Assembly: GCA_037045685.1 (NCBI GenBank)
Contig: JBAOII010000011.1
Coordinates: 124,001 to 188,000, forward strand
Direction: 5' to 3'
Origin: Competibacter_A sp037045685
GTDB taxonomy: Bacteria; Pseudomonadota; Gammaproteobacteria; Competibacterales; Competibacteraceae
DNA length: 64,000 nt
Shown in pieces: positions 35,498 through 44,596 of this stretch (positions are counted from its first letter, which is position 1; each line of letters begins with the position of its first letter). Both the position numbers and the translations under genes were made by a program. The notes under the pieces are model-generated. The model saw nothing but the letters and a program-made list of their open reading frames with translations, was not told where the DNA came from and searched no databases.

Positions 35498-36443
35498 TTG
35501 GACAGGGTTCGCGACAAAATCCGGCTCAAGCATTACAGCATCCGCACCGAACAAGCCTACGTGGATTGGATTCGCCGCTTTATCTTGTTCCACGAACAAA
35601 CGCCATCCCAAGGAAATGGGGGCAGCCGAAATCGAGGCTTTCCTGACTCATTTGGCGGTGCGGGGCAACGTGGCGGCTTCCACCCAAAACCAGGCTCGCA
35701 GCGCCCTGCTTTTTCTCTATAAAGAAGTCCTCGACCAGGAACTGCCTTGGTTGGATAACGTGGAGCAAGCCAAGCGACCACAGCGGTTGCCGGTCGTGCT
35801 GACCCACGCCGAAGTCAAGATCGTGCTGGATCGCCTGAGCGGAACCCATCGGCTGATGGCCAATCTGCTGTATGGAACGGGGATGCGCTTGATGGAAGGC
35901 GTGCGGCTGCGGGTCAAGGATATCGACTTCGAGCGGCGGGAAGTGCTGGTGCGCGACGGCAAAGGCGGAAAAGATCGCGTCACGCCGCTCCCGCTCGCCT
36001 TGGTCGAGCCGCTGCAAAACCACTTGGCGCGGGTCAAAAGCCTGCACGAAGAGGATTTGCGCGCGGGTTACGGCACGGCCTATCTGCCCGATGCCCTGGA
36101 GCGAAAATACCCCAACGCCAACCGCGAGTGGGGCTGGCAATACGTGTTCCCCTCCCGGCAACTGTCGGTCGATCCCCGCTCCGGCGTCACCCGCCGCCAT
36201 CACGCCGACGAAAAAGGCGTGCAGCGGGCCATCAAGCAAGCGGTGCGCGATGCGGGTTTGGCGAAACCGGCGACGCCCCACACCCTGCGCCACAGCTTCG
36301 CCACACACTTGCTCATGGCCGGCTACGACATCCGCACCGTGCAGGAATTGCTCGGCCATTCGGACGTGCGCACCACCATGATCTACACCCACGTCCTCAA
36401 CCGGGGCGGCAAGGGCGTGGTCAGCCCGCTGGACAACCTGTAA
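35498..36443 (+). pseudogene. intI: Integron integrase IntI, frameshifted
   Basis: Tyrosine recombinase of about 315 residues. The N-terminus LDRVRDKIRLKHYSIRTEQA and YVDWIRRFILFH are in one frame. From KRHPKEMGAAEIEAFLTHLA on it is in the next; removing one G near 35594 restores it. The IntI-specific extra domain is present (ALERKYPNANREWGWQYVFP). Catalytic residues are in GTGMRLMEG, TPHTLRHSFATHLLMAGYDI, HSDVRTTMIYTHV. The only start is TTG or CTG; an in-frame stop lies at 35444. Real loss or read error cannot be told apart. Confidence 0.9.
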
Positions 36444-36480
36444 CAGAGTGTTTTGGTGCAGGGGGCCGGGCAATCAAACG

Positions 36481-36562
36481 CCCTCACCCCCAGCCCCTCT
36501 CCCGCAGGGCGAGGGGAGCATTTGCCCTCACCCCCGGCCCCTCTCCCGCAGGGCGAGGGGAG
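36481..36562. repeat. Two direct copies of the dispersed palindromic repeat
   Basis: Copies at 36481-36518 and 36525-36562, nearly identical (CCCTCACCCCCAGCCCCTCT and CCCTCACCCCCGGCCCCTCT as first halves). They lie between the ends of intI and nifA, which converge. Confidence 0.88.
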
Positions 36563-36610
36563 TTTTCGGATGAGTTCCCAAGATCACTCGGGCGAACCGA
36601 AGCCGCCGCC

Positions 36611-38143
36611 TCACAGCCGCCGCATCTTGATGTCGAGGATCTGAATCCGGTAGGCGATCTGGCGCGGGGTCATGCCCAGCAGGCGGGCGGCCTTGGCCTG
36701 GACCCAGCCGGCCTGTTCCAAGGCCGCGATGACCCGCTCCCGCTCGTCCAGATCGGGATCGTCCAGATCGAGCTTGCTCGCCAGGGAAGGCAGCACCGCG
36801 CTGGCGCCGCGCGGGCTCAGGCCGCTCAGCTCGATCACGTCCTGCGCGATCACCCCGTTGGCGCTCATGATCGCGCTGCGCTCCAGACAGTTCTCCAGCT
36901 CGCGCACGTTGCCCGGCCAAGGGTGCCGCATCAGCAGCCGGACGGCGCTGTCGGTGATGGCCAGCATCCGGCCCTGCTGCTTGGCGATCTTGTCCACCAG
37001 AAACCGCGCCAGATCGGGAATGTCCTCCGGGCGCTCGCGCAAGGCCGGCATGAAAATCGGCATCACGTTGAGCCGGTAATACAGGTCCTCGCGAAACTCG
37101 CCGGCCTCCACCGCCGTTTCCAGGTCGCGGTTGGTGGCGGCGATGATCCGCACGTCCACCCGCAAGGTCTGGCTGCTGCCGACCCGCTCCAGCTCGCCTT
37201 CCTGCAACACCCGCAACAGCTTGGCCTGAAACTGCGGAGAAATATCGCCGATCTCGTCCAGGAACAAAGTGCCGCCGTGGGCCTGCTCGAAGCGGCCCTT
37301 GCGCTGGTTGACCGCGCCGGTGAACGCGCCTTTCTCGTGCCCGAACAGCTCCGATTCCAGCAGGTTGTCCGGCAGCGCCGCGCAGTTCAGCTTGAGCAGC
37401 GGCCCGCCGGCGCGCGGCGAGTTGTAGTGGATGGCGCAGGCGATCAATTCCTTGCCGGTGCCGGATTCGCCCCGCACCAGCACCGTGGTGTTCCACTTCG
37501 CCACCTGCCGCACCTGCTCGAACACCCGCTGCATCGACTGGCTGTGGCCGACCATGCTGTCGAAGCCGTGATTGCCGCGCACCGCGCGCCGCAGGCTGTC
37601 GCGCTCGGCGGTCAGCGCGCCGCGCTCGCGCTCCGCCTCGCGGGCGGTTTGCACGCTGCGGGCGATCAGGTTGGCGACCATCTCCAAAAAGCGGGCGCGC
37701 TCCTGCAACCATTGGTCGCGGCAGGGCGGTTGCGCCGCCAGCACGCCGCTGTATTGCTCGGGACCGGCCCGGATCGGCACGCCGATGAACGGCAGTTCCC
37801 GGTCGTACAATCGCAGGCGATTGAGAAAGCGCGGTTCGTCGGCGATGCGCGGCAACACCACTTGTTCGCCGCGCTCCAGCACCATCCCCAGCAAGCCTTC
37901 GCCCGGCAGATAGCGCACCGGCTCGTCGTCCGGGAGCGCGTGTTGGCCGTGGACCGCGTTGACCAGCAGGGCGCCGCTGTCCGGGTCCACCAGCGAGACC
38001 ATGCCGTGCAGCAGTTCGCCCCGGTCGTGCAGCACTTGCAAGATCCGCGCGAGCGTGTCTTCCAGCGGACGGGGCTGGCCGAGAATCCGGCTCACCCCGA
38101 ACAGGGTCGCCAGCTCGATTTCCAACAGTTCCGAACGATCCAC
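36611..38143 (-). CDS. nifA: nif-specific sigma54 activator NifA
   Basis: 510 residues. GAF domain (1-165). AAA domain with Walker A RGESGTGKELIA, the sigma54-contacting loop HEKGAFTGAVNQ and FLDEIGDISPQFQAKLLRVL. Fis-type helix-turn-helix at the C-terminus (VQAKAARLLGMTPRQIAYRI). No Cys in the linker before the HTH, so oxygen is not sensed directly. This matches the NifL-controlled class, and nifL is just upstream. It would bind the TGT-N10-ACA sites found before nifH, nifB and rnfA. Confidence 0.96.
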   Translation of the reverse strand: MDRSELLEIELATLFGVSRILGQPRPLEDTLARILQVLHDRGELLHGMVSLVDPDSGALLVNAVHGQHALPDDEPVRYLPGEGLLGMVLERGEQVVLPRIADEPRFLNRLRLYDRELPFIGVPIRAGPEQYSGVLAAQPPCRDQWLQERARFLEMVANLIARSVQTAREAERERGALTAERDSLRRAVRGNHGFDSMVGHSQSMQRVFEQVRQVAKWNTTVLVRGESGTGKELIACAIHYNSPRAGGPLLKLNCAALPDNLLESELFGHEKGAFTGAVNQRKGRFEQAHGGTLFLDEIGDISPQFQAKLLRVLQEGELERVGSSQTLRVDVRIIAATNRDLETAVEAGEFREDLYYRLNVMPIFMPALRERPEDIPDLARFLVDKIAKQQGRMLAITDSAVRLLMRHPWPGNVRELENCLERSAIMSANGVIAQDVIELSGLSPRGASAVLPSLASKLDLDDPDLDERERVIAALEQAGWVQAKAARLLGMTPRQIAYRIQILDIKMRRL

Positions 38144-38165
38144 GAGGGCGTCTCTTCGGCGGCGG

Positions 38166-39746
38166 TCAGGCGCCTTCGATGTATTTGATGGGCAGCGAGA
38201 CCTGCCAGCGACAGCCGGCGGTGTAGCCGGGATCGAGGGCGATCACGCCGCGCTGCTCGTTGACCACCTCCTGCACCAGCGCCAAGCCCAGGCCGGTGTG
38301 GGTGGCCGCGCGCTTGGTGGTGAAGAACGGCTCGAAAATCCGCCAGCGCAAATCCGGCGCGATGCCCGGCCCGGTGTCTTCGATGACGACCTCCACCGCC
38401 TGATCGCGAACCCCGGTGACGATGCGCAGTTCGCGGGGCTGCTGGCGGTTGCCTTCCATGGCGTCCAGCGCGTTGTCGAGCAACTGCTTGAACATGCCGC
38501 GCAGGCGGCTGGCCCGCGCGGTGACAGCCGGCAAAATCGGCGTCGGTTTCCAGTCCACGATCAAGCCGCCCGCCAGCAGGCGCTGCTTGCACAGCTCCAG
38601 CACCTCGCGCAACAACTGGTTGATATTGACCGGCGCCGCCGCTTCCGGCGGCACCTCGGGGATCAGCGCCCGCAAGCGATCCAAGGCGTCTTGGCCGGCG
38701 GTCGTCGCTTGGCGCAGGGCGTGGCGCAGGGCGGGATCGCCTTGCGCGCCGCGCCGCTCCAGCAAATCGCGGGCGGCGGCGATCAGGTTCAGCGGTCCTT
38801 GCATCTGGAAAGTGGCCGCTTGCAGCGCCTCTCTCATGCTGCGCACCCGTTCCTGCTCGGCCAGCAGCGCCCGCATGGCGTTCATGCTCACCGCCTCTTG
38901 CTGGCGTTTCAGCGAGGTGATTTCGTTGGCCATCAGCAGCAGATAGGTCTGCCGCACCGGCTTGAAAAAGTTGGCGGCGCTGCCGCCCTGCTCGCGGAAC
39001 CAGACGCCGGAACAGGAAAACCAGCGCGGCTGCCCCTTGCCGCCCGGATCGAAGCTGACTTCCTTGTCGCGAAAGCCGCGCTCCGCCCCGCCCCACGGGA
39101 AGCTATCGCCCAGGGTTTCGCGCAAGGCGCGCAGAAATTCCGCCGCCGGCTCGCGCAATCGCAGGTCGCCGACCAGCTTCTTGTACTCGTGGTTGTCCAG
39201 GATCACCCGGCCGCTTTCGTCCAGCAGGGCGATGACCGCCGGGGCGGCGTCCACCATCGATTCGATCAGCGCCTTCTGGTAGTGCACCTGCTGTTCCAGA
39301 TGGTGCATGGCGGTCACGTCGCGGTAGATGCCGAGGAAATAGGCGGTTTGCGCCCGTTCGTCGCGCACCGGCAGCACGGTGAGTTCCGCCAGGTACACCG
39401 TGTCCCGCTTGCTGCGGTTGGCCAGCAGCCCGGTCCAGGGCTTGCCGCGCTTGATCTGGCGCCACATCTGCTCGTAGACCCGGGGCGGGGTGCATTGATC
39501 GGACAGCATGGCGGTGTTCTTGCCGATGACTTCGGCGGCGGGGTAGCCGGTCACTTCGGTAAACGCGCGATTGACGTAAAGAATGTTGGCGGCGCTATCG
39601 GTCAGGCACACGGCGGTGGTCAACTGATCCACGACCTTGGCGAACACCCAAAGCGGCAAATTTTCATCGGCCGGCCAGGAGGCGTCTGCGGCGGTTTCCG
39701 GCGGAGAAGAGCGGCCGAACGTTTTTTGATCGTTCTCGATGGTCAT
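38166..39746 (-). CDS. nifL: NifL, flavin-based anti-activator of NifA
   Basis: 526 residues from the ATG at 39746. PAS1, which binds FAD in NifL, covers about 35-140 (VCLTDSAANILYVNRAFTEV and GKNTAMLSDQCTPPRVYEQM). A second PAS follows near 155-270. The C-terminal GHKL domain has LLDNALDAMEG, EDTGPGIAPDL and HTGLGLALVQEV. I see no His in the helix where kinases have the H-box, in line with NifL working by direct binding rather than phosphotransfer. It oxidises or binds ADP to inhibit NifA under oxygen or fixed nitrogen. The nifA start is 22 bp away. Confidence 0.94.
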   Translation of the reverse strand: MTIENDQKTFGRSSPPETAADASWPADENLPLWVFAKVVDQLTTAVCLTDSAANILYVNRAFTEVTGYPAAEVIGKNTAMLSDQCTPPRVYEQMWRQIKRGKPWTGLLANRSKRDTVYLAELTVLPVRDERAQTAYFLGIYRDVTAMHHLEQQVHYQKALIESMVDAAPAVIALLDESGRVILDNHEYKKLVGDLRLREPAAEFLRALRETLGDSFPWGGAERGFRDKEVSFDPGGKGQPRWFSCSGVWFREQGGSAANFFKPVRQTYLLLMANEITSLKRQQEAVSMNAMRALLAEQERVRSMREALQAATFQMQGPLNLIAAARDLLERRGAQGDPALRHALRQATTAGQDALDRLRALIPEVPPEAAAPVNINQLLREVLELCKQRLLAGGLIVDWKPTPILPAVTARASRLRGMFKQLLDNALDAMEGNRQQPRELRIVTGVRDQAVEVVIEDTGPGIAPDLRWRIFEPFFTTKRAATHTGLGLALVQEVVNEQRGVIALDPGYTAGCRWQVSLPIKYIEGA

Positions 39747-39793
39747 GGGCGTACTCGGCGCTGCGCGTGGGAAAAGGTGGTGCGCCGATACCA

Positions 39794-39809
39794 TGCAAGA
39801 CCGTGACCA
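39794..39809 (-). promoter_or_regulatory. Possible sigma54 promoter of nifLA
   Basis: On the minus strand TGGTCACGGTCTTGCA: GG and GC are 10 bases apart and TTGCA is good, but the -24 block beyond TGG does not match. 48 bp upstream of the nifL start. NtrC control of nifLA is known in relatives; I see no clear NtrC sites. Confidence 0.45.
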
Positions 39810-39971
39810 GCGCGCATCGCGGGTTGGGGTCGGGTCGGGGCGACACGGGTTTTGCCCGCATTGGCGCGACGGCGGGCTCTTTGCGTCGTCGCCTCGCGGC
39901 GCTCGTCGGAGCGAAGCGAAGCGCCCGCGATGCGGCATTTGCCACAACCGGCACCGGCCCCCGCACCGAAT

Positions 39972-39987
39972 TGTCGCAAACCCTACA
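39972..39987. promoter_or_regulatory. NifA upstream activator site for rnf (predicted)
   Basis: TGTCGCAAACCCTACA, a perfect TGT-N10-ACA, 79 bp upstream of the -24 element before rnfA. Confidence 0.75.
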
Positions 39988-40065
39988 GGGCTCCGACCCG
40001 AACTAGAGCGGAATCAGTGCCGGTAATGGTTTGATTGAGAAAGAAATGGTTGTAATGGACGCCGT

Positions 40066-40080
40066 TGGCATGATTGCTGC
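40066..40080 (+). promoter_or_regulatory. Sigma54 promoter of the rnf operon (predicted)
   Basis: TGGCATGATTGCTGC with GG and GC separated by 10 bases, 28 bp upstream of the rnfA ATG. The TTGGCA block is near-consensus and the -12 has CTGC. Confidence 0.75.
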
Positions 40081-40107
40081 GACGGTCGGTGCATGACGCG
40101 GAGGCCG

Positions 40108-40692
40108 ACATGCGCGATTACCTGTTCATCCTTTTAGGCACGGCGTTGGTCAACAACGTGGTGCTGGTCCGGTTTCTGGGGCTGTGTCCGTTCATGGGCG
40201 TCTCCAACAAGGTGGATTCCGCCGTGGGGATGGGGATTGGCCACGACCTTCGTGCTGACCCTCGCGGTCTCGATTTGCTGGCTGTTGGAGCGTTACGTGC
40301 TGGTCCCGCTCGATATCCAGTTCCTGCGGATTCTGGCCTTCATCCTGGTCATCGCCGCTCTGGTGCAGTTCACCGAGATGTTCGTCCGCAAGGCCAGCCC
40401 CGCGCTTTATCAGGTTCTCGGTATTTATCTACCGCTGATCACCACCAACTGCGCCGTGTTCGGCATGGCGCTGCTCAACATCCAGCAGCCGCATAACCTG
40501 CTGGAAAGCCTGCTGTTCGGGTTCGGCTCCGCCCTGGGATTCACCCTGGTGCTGGTGTTGTTCGCCGGTTTGCGCGAGCGGCTGGCGCTGGCCAACGTGC
40601 CGGAGACCTTCGCCGGCGCCCCCATCGGTTTCATCGCCGCCGGCCTGCTGGCGCTGGCGTTCATGGGGTTCGTGGGTCTGCCGACGCGCTAG
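40108..40692 (+). CDS. rnfA: Rnf complex subunit RnfA (frameshifted)
   Basis: About 194 residues, six membrane segments. ATG at 40108 with GGAGG 7 nt upstream. The start RDYLFILLGTALVNNVVLVR through VDSAVGMG is in one frame. ATTFVLTLAVSICWLLERYV to the end is in the next. Removing one T from 40237-40238 gives GMGMATTFVLT. RnfA holds part of the buried [2Fe-2S] site with RnfE (FLGLCPFMG and ITTNCAVFG carry the Cys). First gene of the nif-linked rnf operon. Confidence 0.93.
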
Positions 40693-40695
40693 TTG

Positions 40696-40777
40696 CCCTC
40701 ACCCTAACCCTCTCGCTCTGGGAGAGGGAATGAATTGTTCCCCCTCGCCCTGCAGGAGAGGGGATGGGGGTGAAGGC
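40696..40777. repeat. Two copies of the dispersed palindromic repeat, head to head
   Basis: A copy at 40696-40730 (CCCTCACCCTAACCCTCTCG as first half) and an inverted copy at 40741-40777. They fill the rnfA-rnfB gap and could fold into a large hairpin in the mRNA. Confidence 0.8.
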
Positions 40778-40807
40778 AGTTTTTCAAGCATTGGGAGCAA
40801 ATCGAAG

Positions 40808-41344
40808 ATGATCGCCGCCGTTTTGAGTTTGACGCTGTTGGGCCTCGCGCTGGGCTGGGTGCTCGGCCTCGCCGCCCGCTATCTGCGGGTGGAGAGCGAT
40901 CCCCTGCACGAAGAAATCCAGCAAATGCTGCCGGGCGTCAATTGCGGGCAGTGCGGTTATCCGGGCTGCAACGGCGCGGCCGAGGCGCTGGCCGCCGGCA
41001 AGGCGGCCGTCACGCTTTGCCCGCCGGGCGGTCCGCCCCTGGTCCAGGCGCTGGCGGCGAAGCTGGGCGTCGCGGTGGACGGCGCCGCCTCGCTCGGTGG
41101 CCCGCCTTTGCTCGCGCACGTCAACGAAGCCATTTGCATCGGCTGCGCCCACTGCGGCAAACGCTGCCCCACCGACGCCATCATCGGAGCCCCCAAGCAG
41201 ATTCACGGCGTGATCCAGGATGCCTGCATCGGCTGTGGCCTGTGCGTGGAAATTTGTCCGACCGAATGCCTGCAACTGCGGCCCGCCGCCCCTGCCCTGA
41301 AGACCTGGCACTGGCCCAAGCCGGCGCTCAGTTTTGGAGTGTGA
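40808..41344 (+). CDS. rnfB: Rnf complex ferredoxin subunit RnfB
   Basis: 178 residues. N-terminal membrane helix (LTLLGLALGWVLGLAARYLR). A 4-Cys domain NCGQCGYPGCNGAAEA with a later LCPPGG. Two [4Fe-4S] motifs, CIGCAHCGKRCPTDAI and CIGCGLCVEICPTECL. RnfB accepts or donates electrons to ferredoxin on the cytoplasmic side. I chose the ATG at 40808; the longer frame upstream is repeat-encoded. Confidence 0.94.
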   Translation: MIAAVLSLTLLGLALGWVLGLAARYLRVESDPLHEEIQQMLPGVNCGQCGYPGCNGAAEALAAGKAAVTLCPPGGPPLVQALAAKLGVAVDGAASLGGPPLLAHVNEAICIGCAHCGKRCPTDAIIGAPKQIHGVIQDACIGCGLCVEICPTECLQLRPAAPALKTWHWPKPALSFGV

Positions 41345-41348
41345 TGCC

Positions 41349-42815
41349 ATGAAACTGTTCGATTTTTGGGGTGGCGTGCATCCGGCCGGACAGAAGCACC
41401 TGAGCGCCGACCAGCCGATTCAAGACTTGCCGATGCCCGCCCGGCTGCACGTTCCGCTGCAACAGCACACCGGCCGGCCGGCGCTGCCGGTGGTCAAGGT
41501 CGGGCAGACGGTGCGCAAGGGCCAGTTGCTGGGGCGCGAGCAAGGCGGGGTTTCGGCTTCGGTGCACGCGCCCACCTCCGGCGTGATCGCCGCCATCGGC
41601 GATTTCACCGCGCCGCATGTGTCCGGCCTGCCGTTGCCGACCATCACGCTGGAGAGCGACGGCGCGGACCAATGGCTGGAGCGGGAACCGCCGCCGGACC
41701 CGTTTACCTTGGAACCCGAGGAAGTCGCCGCCCGCATCGGCGAGGCGGGCATCGTCGGCATGGGCGGCGCGAACTTTCCGGCGGCCGTCAAGCTGAGCAA
41801 GGCGCGGCAGGCCAAGGTGCATACCCTGGCGGTCAACGGCGCCGAATGCGAGCCCTACATGACCTGCGACGACCGGCTGATGCGCGAGCGGGCGGAGCAG
41901 ATCGTGGACGGCGTGCGCCTGATGCTCCACGCCTTGCAGGCGCCCGACGCGGTGATCGCCATCGAGGACAACAAGCCGGAAGCGGCGGCTTGCATGAAGG
42001 CGGCCTGCCGGAATGACCGGCAAATTCGGGTGGCGGTGGTGCCGTCGCGCTATCCGGCCGGCTCGGCCAAGCAGTTGATTCAAATTCTGACCGGTTTGGA
42101 GACGCCCGGCGGGGGACGCGGCACCGATACCGGAGTACTGGTGCACAACGTCGGCACCGCCTACGCCGTGCATCGGGCGTTGCGCCAGGCCCATCCGCTG
42201 ATTTCGCGGATCGTCACGGTCACCGGCGGCGCGGTGGCCGAGCCGCGAAATCTGGAAGTGCCGATTGGCGCGCTGGTGGAGGATTTGCTGGCGTTCTGCG
42301 GCGGCGCGATGGAAACGACCGCCCGTTTGCTGATGGGCGGACCGATGATGGGCCAGCCGCTGCCGGGCACTCGGGTTCCCATCGTCAAGGGCACCAACGG
42401 CATTCTGGCGCTGACCGCCGCCGAAGCCCGTTTGGAGGCGACGCCCTCGCCCTGCATCCGCTGCGGGCGCTGCGTCGAAGCCTGTCCGATGGGGCTGATG
42501 CCGCTGGAAATGTCCAAGCGCGCCCGTCACGACGATCTGGACGGCGCGCTGGATTTCGGGTTGATCGATTGCATCAGTTGCGGTTCCTGCGCCTACGCTT
42601 GCCCCTCGCATATTCCGCTGGTCCAGTATTTCGAATACGCCAAAGGCGCGCTCGAAGCCCGGCAACGGTTGGAGCAGAAGGCCAAGGAGACCCGCCGCTT
42701 GCTGGAACAGCGGCAGGCGCGGCAGGCGCGGGCGGAACAGGCCAGGGTTGAAGCGGCGGCGCGCCGGCAGGCGGAAAAGCGTCAGGCTAAGGCGAAAGCC
42801 GGAGCGGCGGCATGA
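41349..42815 (+). CDS. rnfC: Rnf complex NADH-binding subunit RnfC
   Basis: 488 residues. It has a glycine-rich NADH/FMN-binding part (GEAGIVGMGGANFPAAVKLS) and two [4Fe-4S] motifs, CIRCGRCVEACPMGLMP and CISCGSCAYACPSHIPLVQY. The C-terminal 60 residues are a charged Arg/Ala/Glu helix (ARQARAEQARVEAAARRQAE). It oxidises NADH and passes electrons into the complex. The start MKLFDFWGGVHPAGQKHLS is the usual one, 4 bp after rnfB. Confidence 0.94.
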   Translation: MKLFDFWGGVHPAGQKHLSADQPIQDLPMPARLHVPLQQHTGRPALPVVKVGQTVRKGQLLGREQGGVSASVHAPTSGVIAAIGDFTAPHVSGLPLPTITLESDGADQWLEREPPPDPFTLEPEEVAARIGEAGIVGMGGANFPAAVKLSKARQAKVHTLAVNGAECEPYMTCDDRLMRERAEQIVDGVRLMLHALQAPDAVIAIEDNKPEAAACMKAACRNDRQIRVAVVPSRYPAGSAKQLIQILTGLETPGGGRGTDTGVLVHNVGTAYAVHRALRQAHPLISRIVTVTGGAVAEPRNLEVPIGALVEDLLAFCGGAMETTARLLMGGPMMGQPLPGTRVPIVKGTNGILALTAAEARLEATPSPCIRCGRCVEACPMGLMPLEMSKRARHDDLDGALDFGLIDCISCGSCAYACPSHIPLVQYFEYAKGALEARQRLEQKAKETRRLLEQRQARQARAEQARVEAAARRQAEKRQAKAKAGAAA

Positions 42816-43918
42816 GCCTGTTCCCGACCAGCGCGCCCCACGCCCACGCGCCCGACAGCGTGCCGCGCATCATGGGTTTGGTGCTGCTGGCGGCGGTGCC
42901 GACAACGCTTTACGGTTTCGTCCTGTTCGGCTGGCCGGCTCTGAACCTGCTCCTGGTCACGGTTGTTGCGTGCCTGCTGTGCGAGGCGGTTTGTCTGCGG
43001 CTGGCCGGGCACGCGGTGCGGCCGTTCTTGATGGACGGCTCCGCCCTGCTCACCGGGGTCTTGCTGGCCCTGTCGCTGCCGCCGTGGGCGCCGTGGTGGA
43101 TCGGCGCGGTCGGCGCCTTTTTCGCCATCGTGGTCGGCAAGCAGGTGTTCGGCGGCATCGGCCAGAACATCTTCAATCCGGCGATGCTGGCGCGGGTCGC
43201 GCTGCTGGTGTCGTTTCCGGTCGAGATGACGCTGTGGCTGGAACCGCATCCGCTGTTTTCCGGTCACGCGCCCGGTTTTCTGGAGGGGCTGGCCATCACC
43301 TTCTCCGGCATCCCCGACATCGACGCGGTGAGCGGCGCCACCATTCTGGGGCGCATCCGCACCGAACTGGGCATGGCCCGCGAACTCGGCCAAATCCTGC
43401 CGGGCCATTACCAAGCTGGAGTGGCGGCGCTGGGCTGGACCGGCGGCAGCCTGGGCGAAACCGCCGATCTGCTGGTTCTGCTCGGCGGACTGTGGCTGCT
43501 GTGGCGGCGGGTTTTCACTTGGCACGTTCCGGTCGCCATGCTGGCGACGGTGCTGGTGCTGGCCGGCGGGTTCAATTGGCTGAATCCCGAGCGGTTCGCC
43601 GGTCCGGCGGTGCATCTGCTGTCGGGCGGCCTGATGCTGGGCGCGTTTTTTATCGCCACCGATCCGGTCACTTCGCCCACCACCAAGCTGGGACAATTGA
43701 TTTTCGGCGCCGGCTGCGGCGCGTTCGTGTACATCATCCGCACCTGGGGCGGCTATCCCGAAGGCGTGGCGTTCGCGGTGGTGCTGATGAACGCGGCGAC
43801 GCCGTTGATCGATCATTACGTCCGCCCGCGCATCTACGGCCGCACTTGGCGCGGCCAGTCGCGGCCGGTGCCCGAGCGCGCGAAGCGTCGGCCCGTCGGA
43901 TCGGGAGAGGCCGAATGA
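42812..43918 (+). CDS. rnfD: Rnf complex membrane subunit RnfD
   Basis: 368 residues with about nine membrane segments. The Thr that carries covalent FMN is in DAVSGATILGRI. FFIATDPVTSPTTKLGQLIF is another family motif. The start overlaps the rnfC stop by 4 bp and the stop overlaps rnfG by 4 bp. It forms part of the ion channel of the pump that drives electrons from NADH to ferredoxin or flavodoxin. Confidence 0.94.
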   Translation: MSLFPTSAPHAHAPDSVPRIMGLVLLAAVPTTLYGFVLFGWPALNLLLVTVVACLLCEAVCLRLAGHAVRPFLMDGSALLTGVLLALSLPPWAPWWIGAVGAFFAIVVGKQVFGGIGQNIFNPAMLARVALLVSFPVEMTLWLEPHPLFSGHAPGFLEGLAITFSGIPDIDAVSGATILGRIRTELGMARELGQILPGHYQAGVAALGWTGGSLGETADLLVLLGGLWLLWRRVFTWHVPVAMLATVLVLAGGFNWLNPERFAGPAVHLLSGGLMLGAFFIATDPVTSPTTKLGQLIFGAGCGAFVYIIRTWGGYPEGVAFAVVLMNAATPLIDHYVRPRIYGRTWRGQSRPVPERAKRRPVGSGEAE

Positions 43919-44596
43919 AGCTGCGGTTCCTGAAGCCGGAATATCGGCAAAAACTCGTTTATCACATCGCCCTGCTGGGCGGCGTGGCGCTGCTGACCAG
44001 CGCCGCCATCGGCGTGGCCGATCATCTGACCCGCGCCGATATCGCCCAACGCCAGTTGGAGGATCTGCAAATCACTTTGCAGCAGGTGGTTCCGGCCACG
44101 TACTACGACAACGATCTGGTGCGCGACACCGTCACCGTCAAGGACGAAGGCGGCCGGCCGGTGGTGGTGTACCGGGCGCGGCGCGGCGGACGGGTTCTAG
44201 GCCGTGTGCTATCAGGTCAGCGCGCCGGGCTACGGCAACACCGCGATGATAGTCGCCGTCGGGATAGATCGCGCCGGCACCCTGCTGGGTACGCGGGTGA
44301 TCAGCCACAACGAAACGCCGGGCTTGGGCGACAAGATCGAATTGAGCAAGTCCGACTGGATTTTGAGTTTCACCGGGCGCTCGCTGAGCGATCCCCAACC
44401 GGATAAATGGGCGGTGAAAAAGGATGGCGGCGTGTTCGACCAGTTCACCGGCGCCACCATCACGCCGCGCGCCGTGGTGAAAGCGGTCAAGGCCGGATTG
44501 GAATTCTTCGCCGCTCATCGCGCCTTGTTGCTGGACGATGCCGCGCCCGGACCCATCGCCGGCCAGCCGGCTCCCGACACAGGAAACCGCTTATGA
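43915..44596 (+). CDS. rnfG: Rnf complex FMN subunit RnfG (frameshifted)
   Basis: About 226 residues. MKLRFLKPEYRQKLVYHIAL with one membrane helix is in the first frame, up to RRGGRVL. VCYQVSAPGYGNTAMIVAVG to the end is in the next. Removing the A at 44199 restores LAVCYQV. The covalent FMN site is FTGATITPRAVV near the C-terminus. The end overlaps rnfE by 4 bp. Confidence 0.92.

Noticed and set aside
36481..36562. Possible CRISPR from closely spaced repeats
   Set aside because: Only two copies, 6-bp gap, palindromic and dispersed through the window; no cas genes. No CRISPR array seen anywhere.
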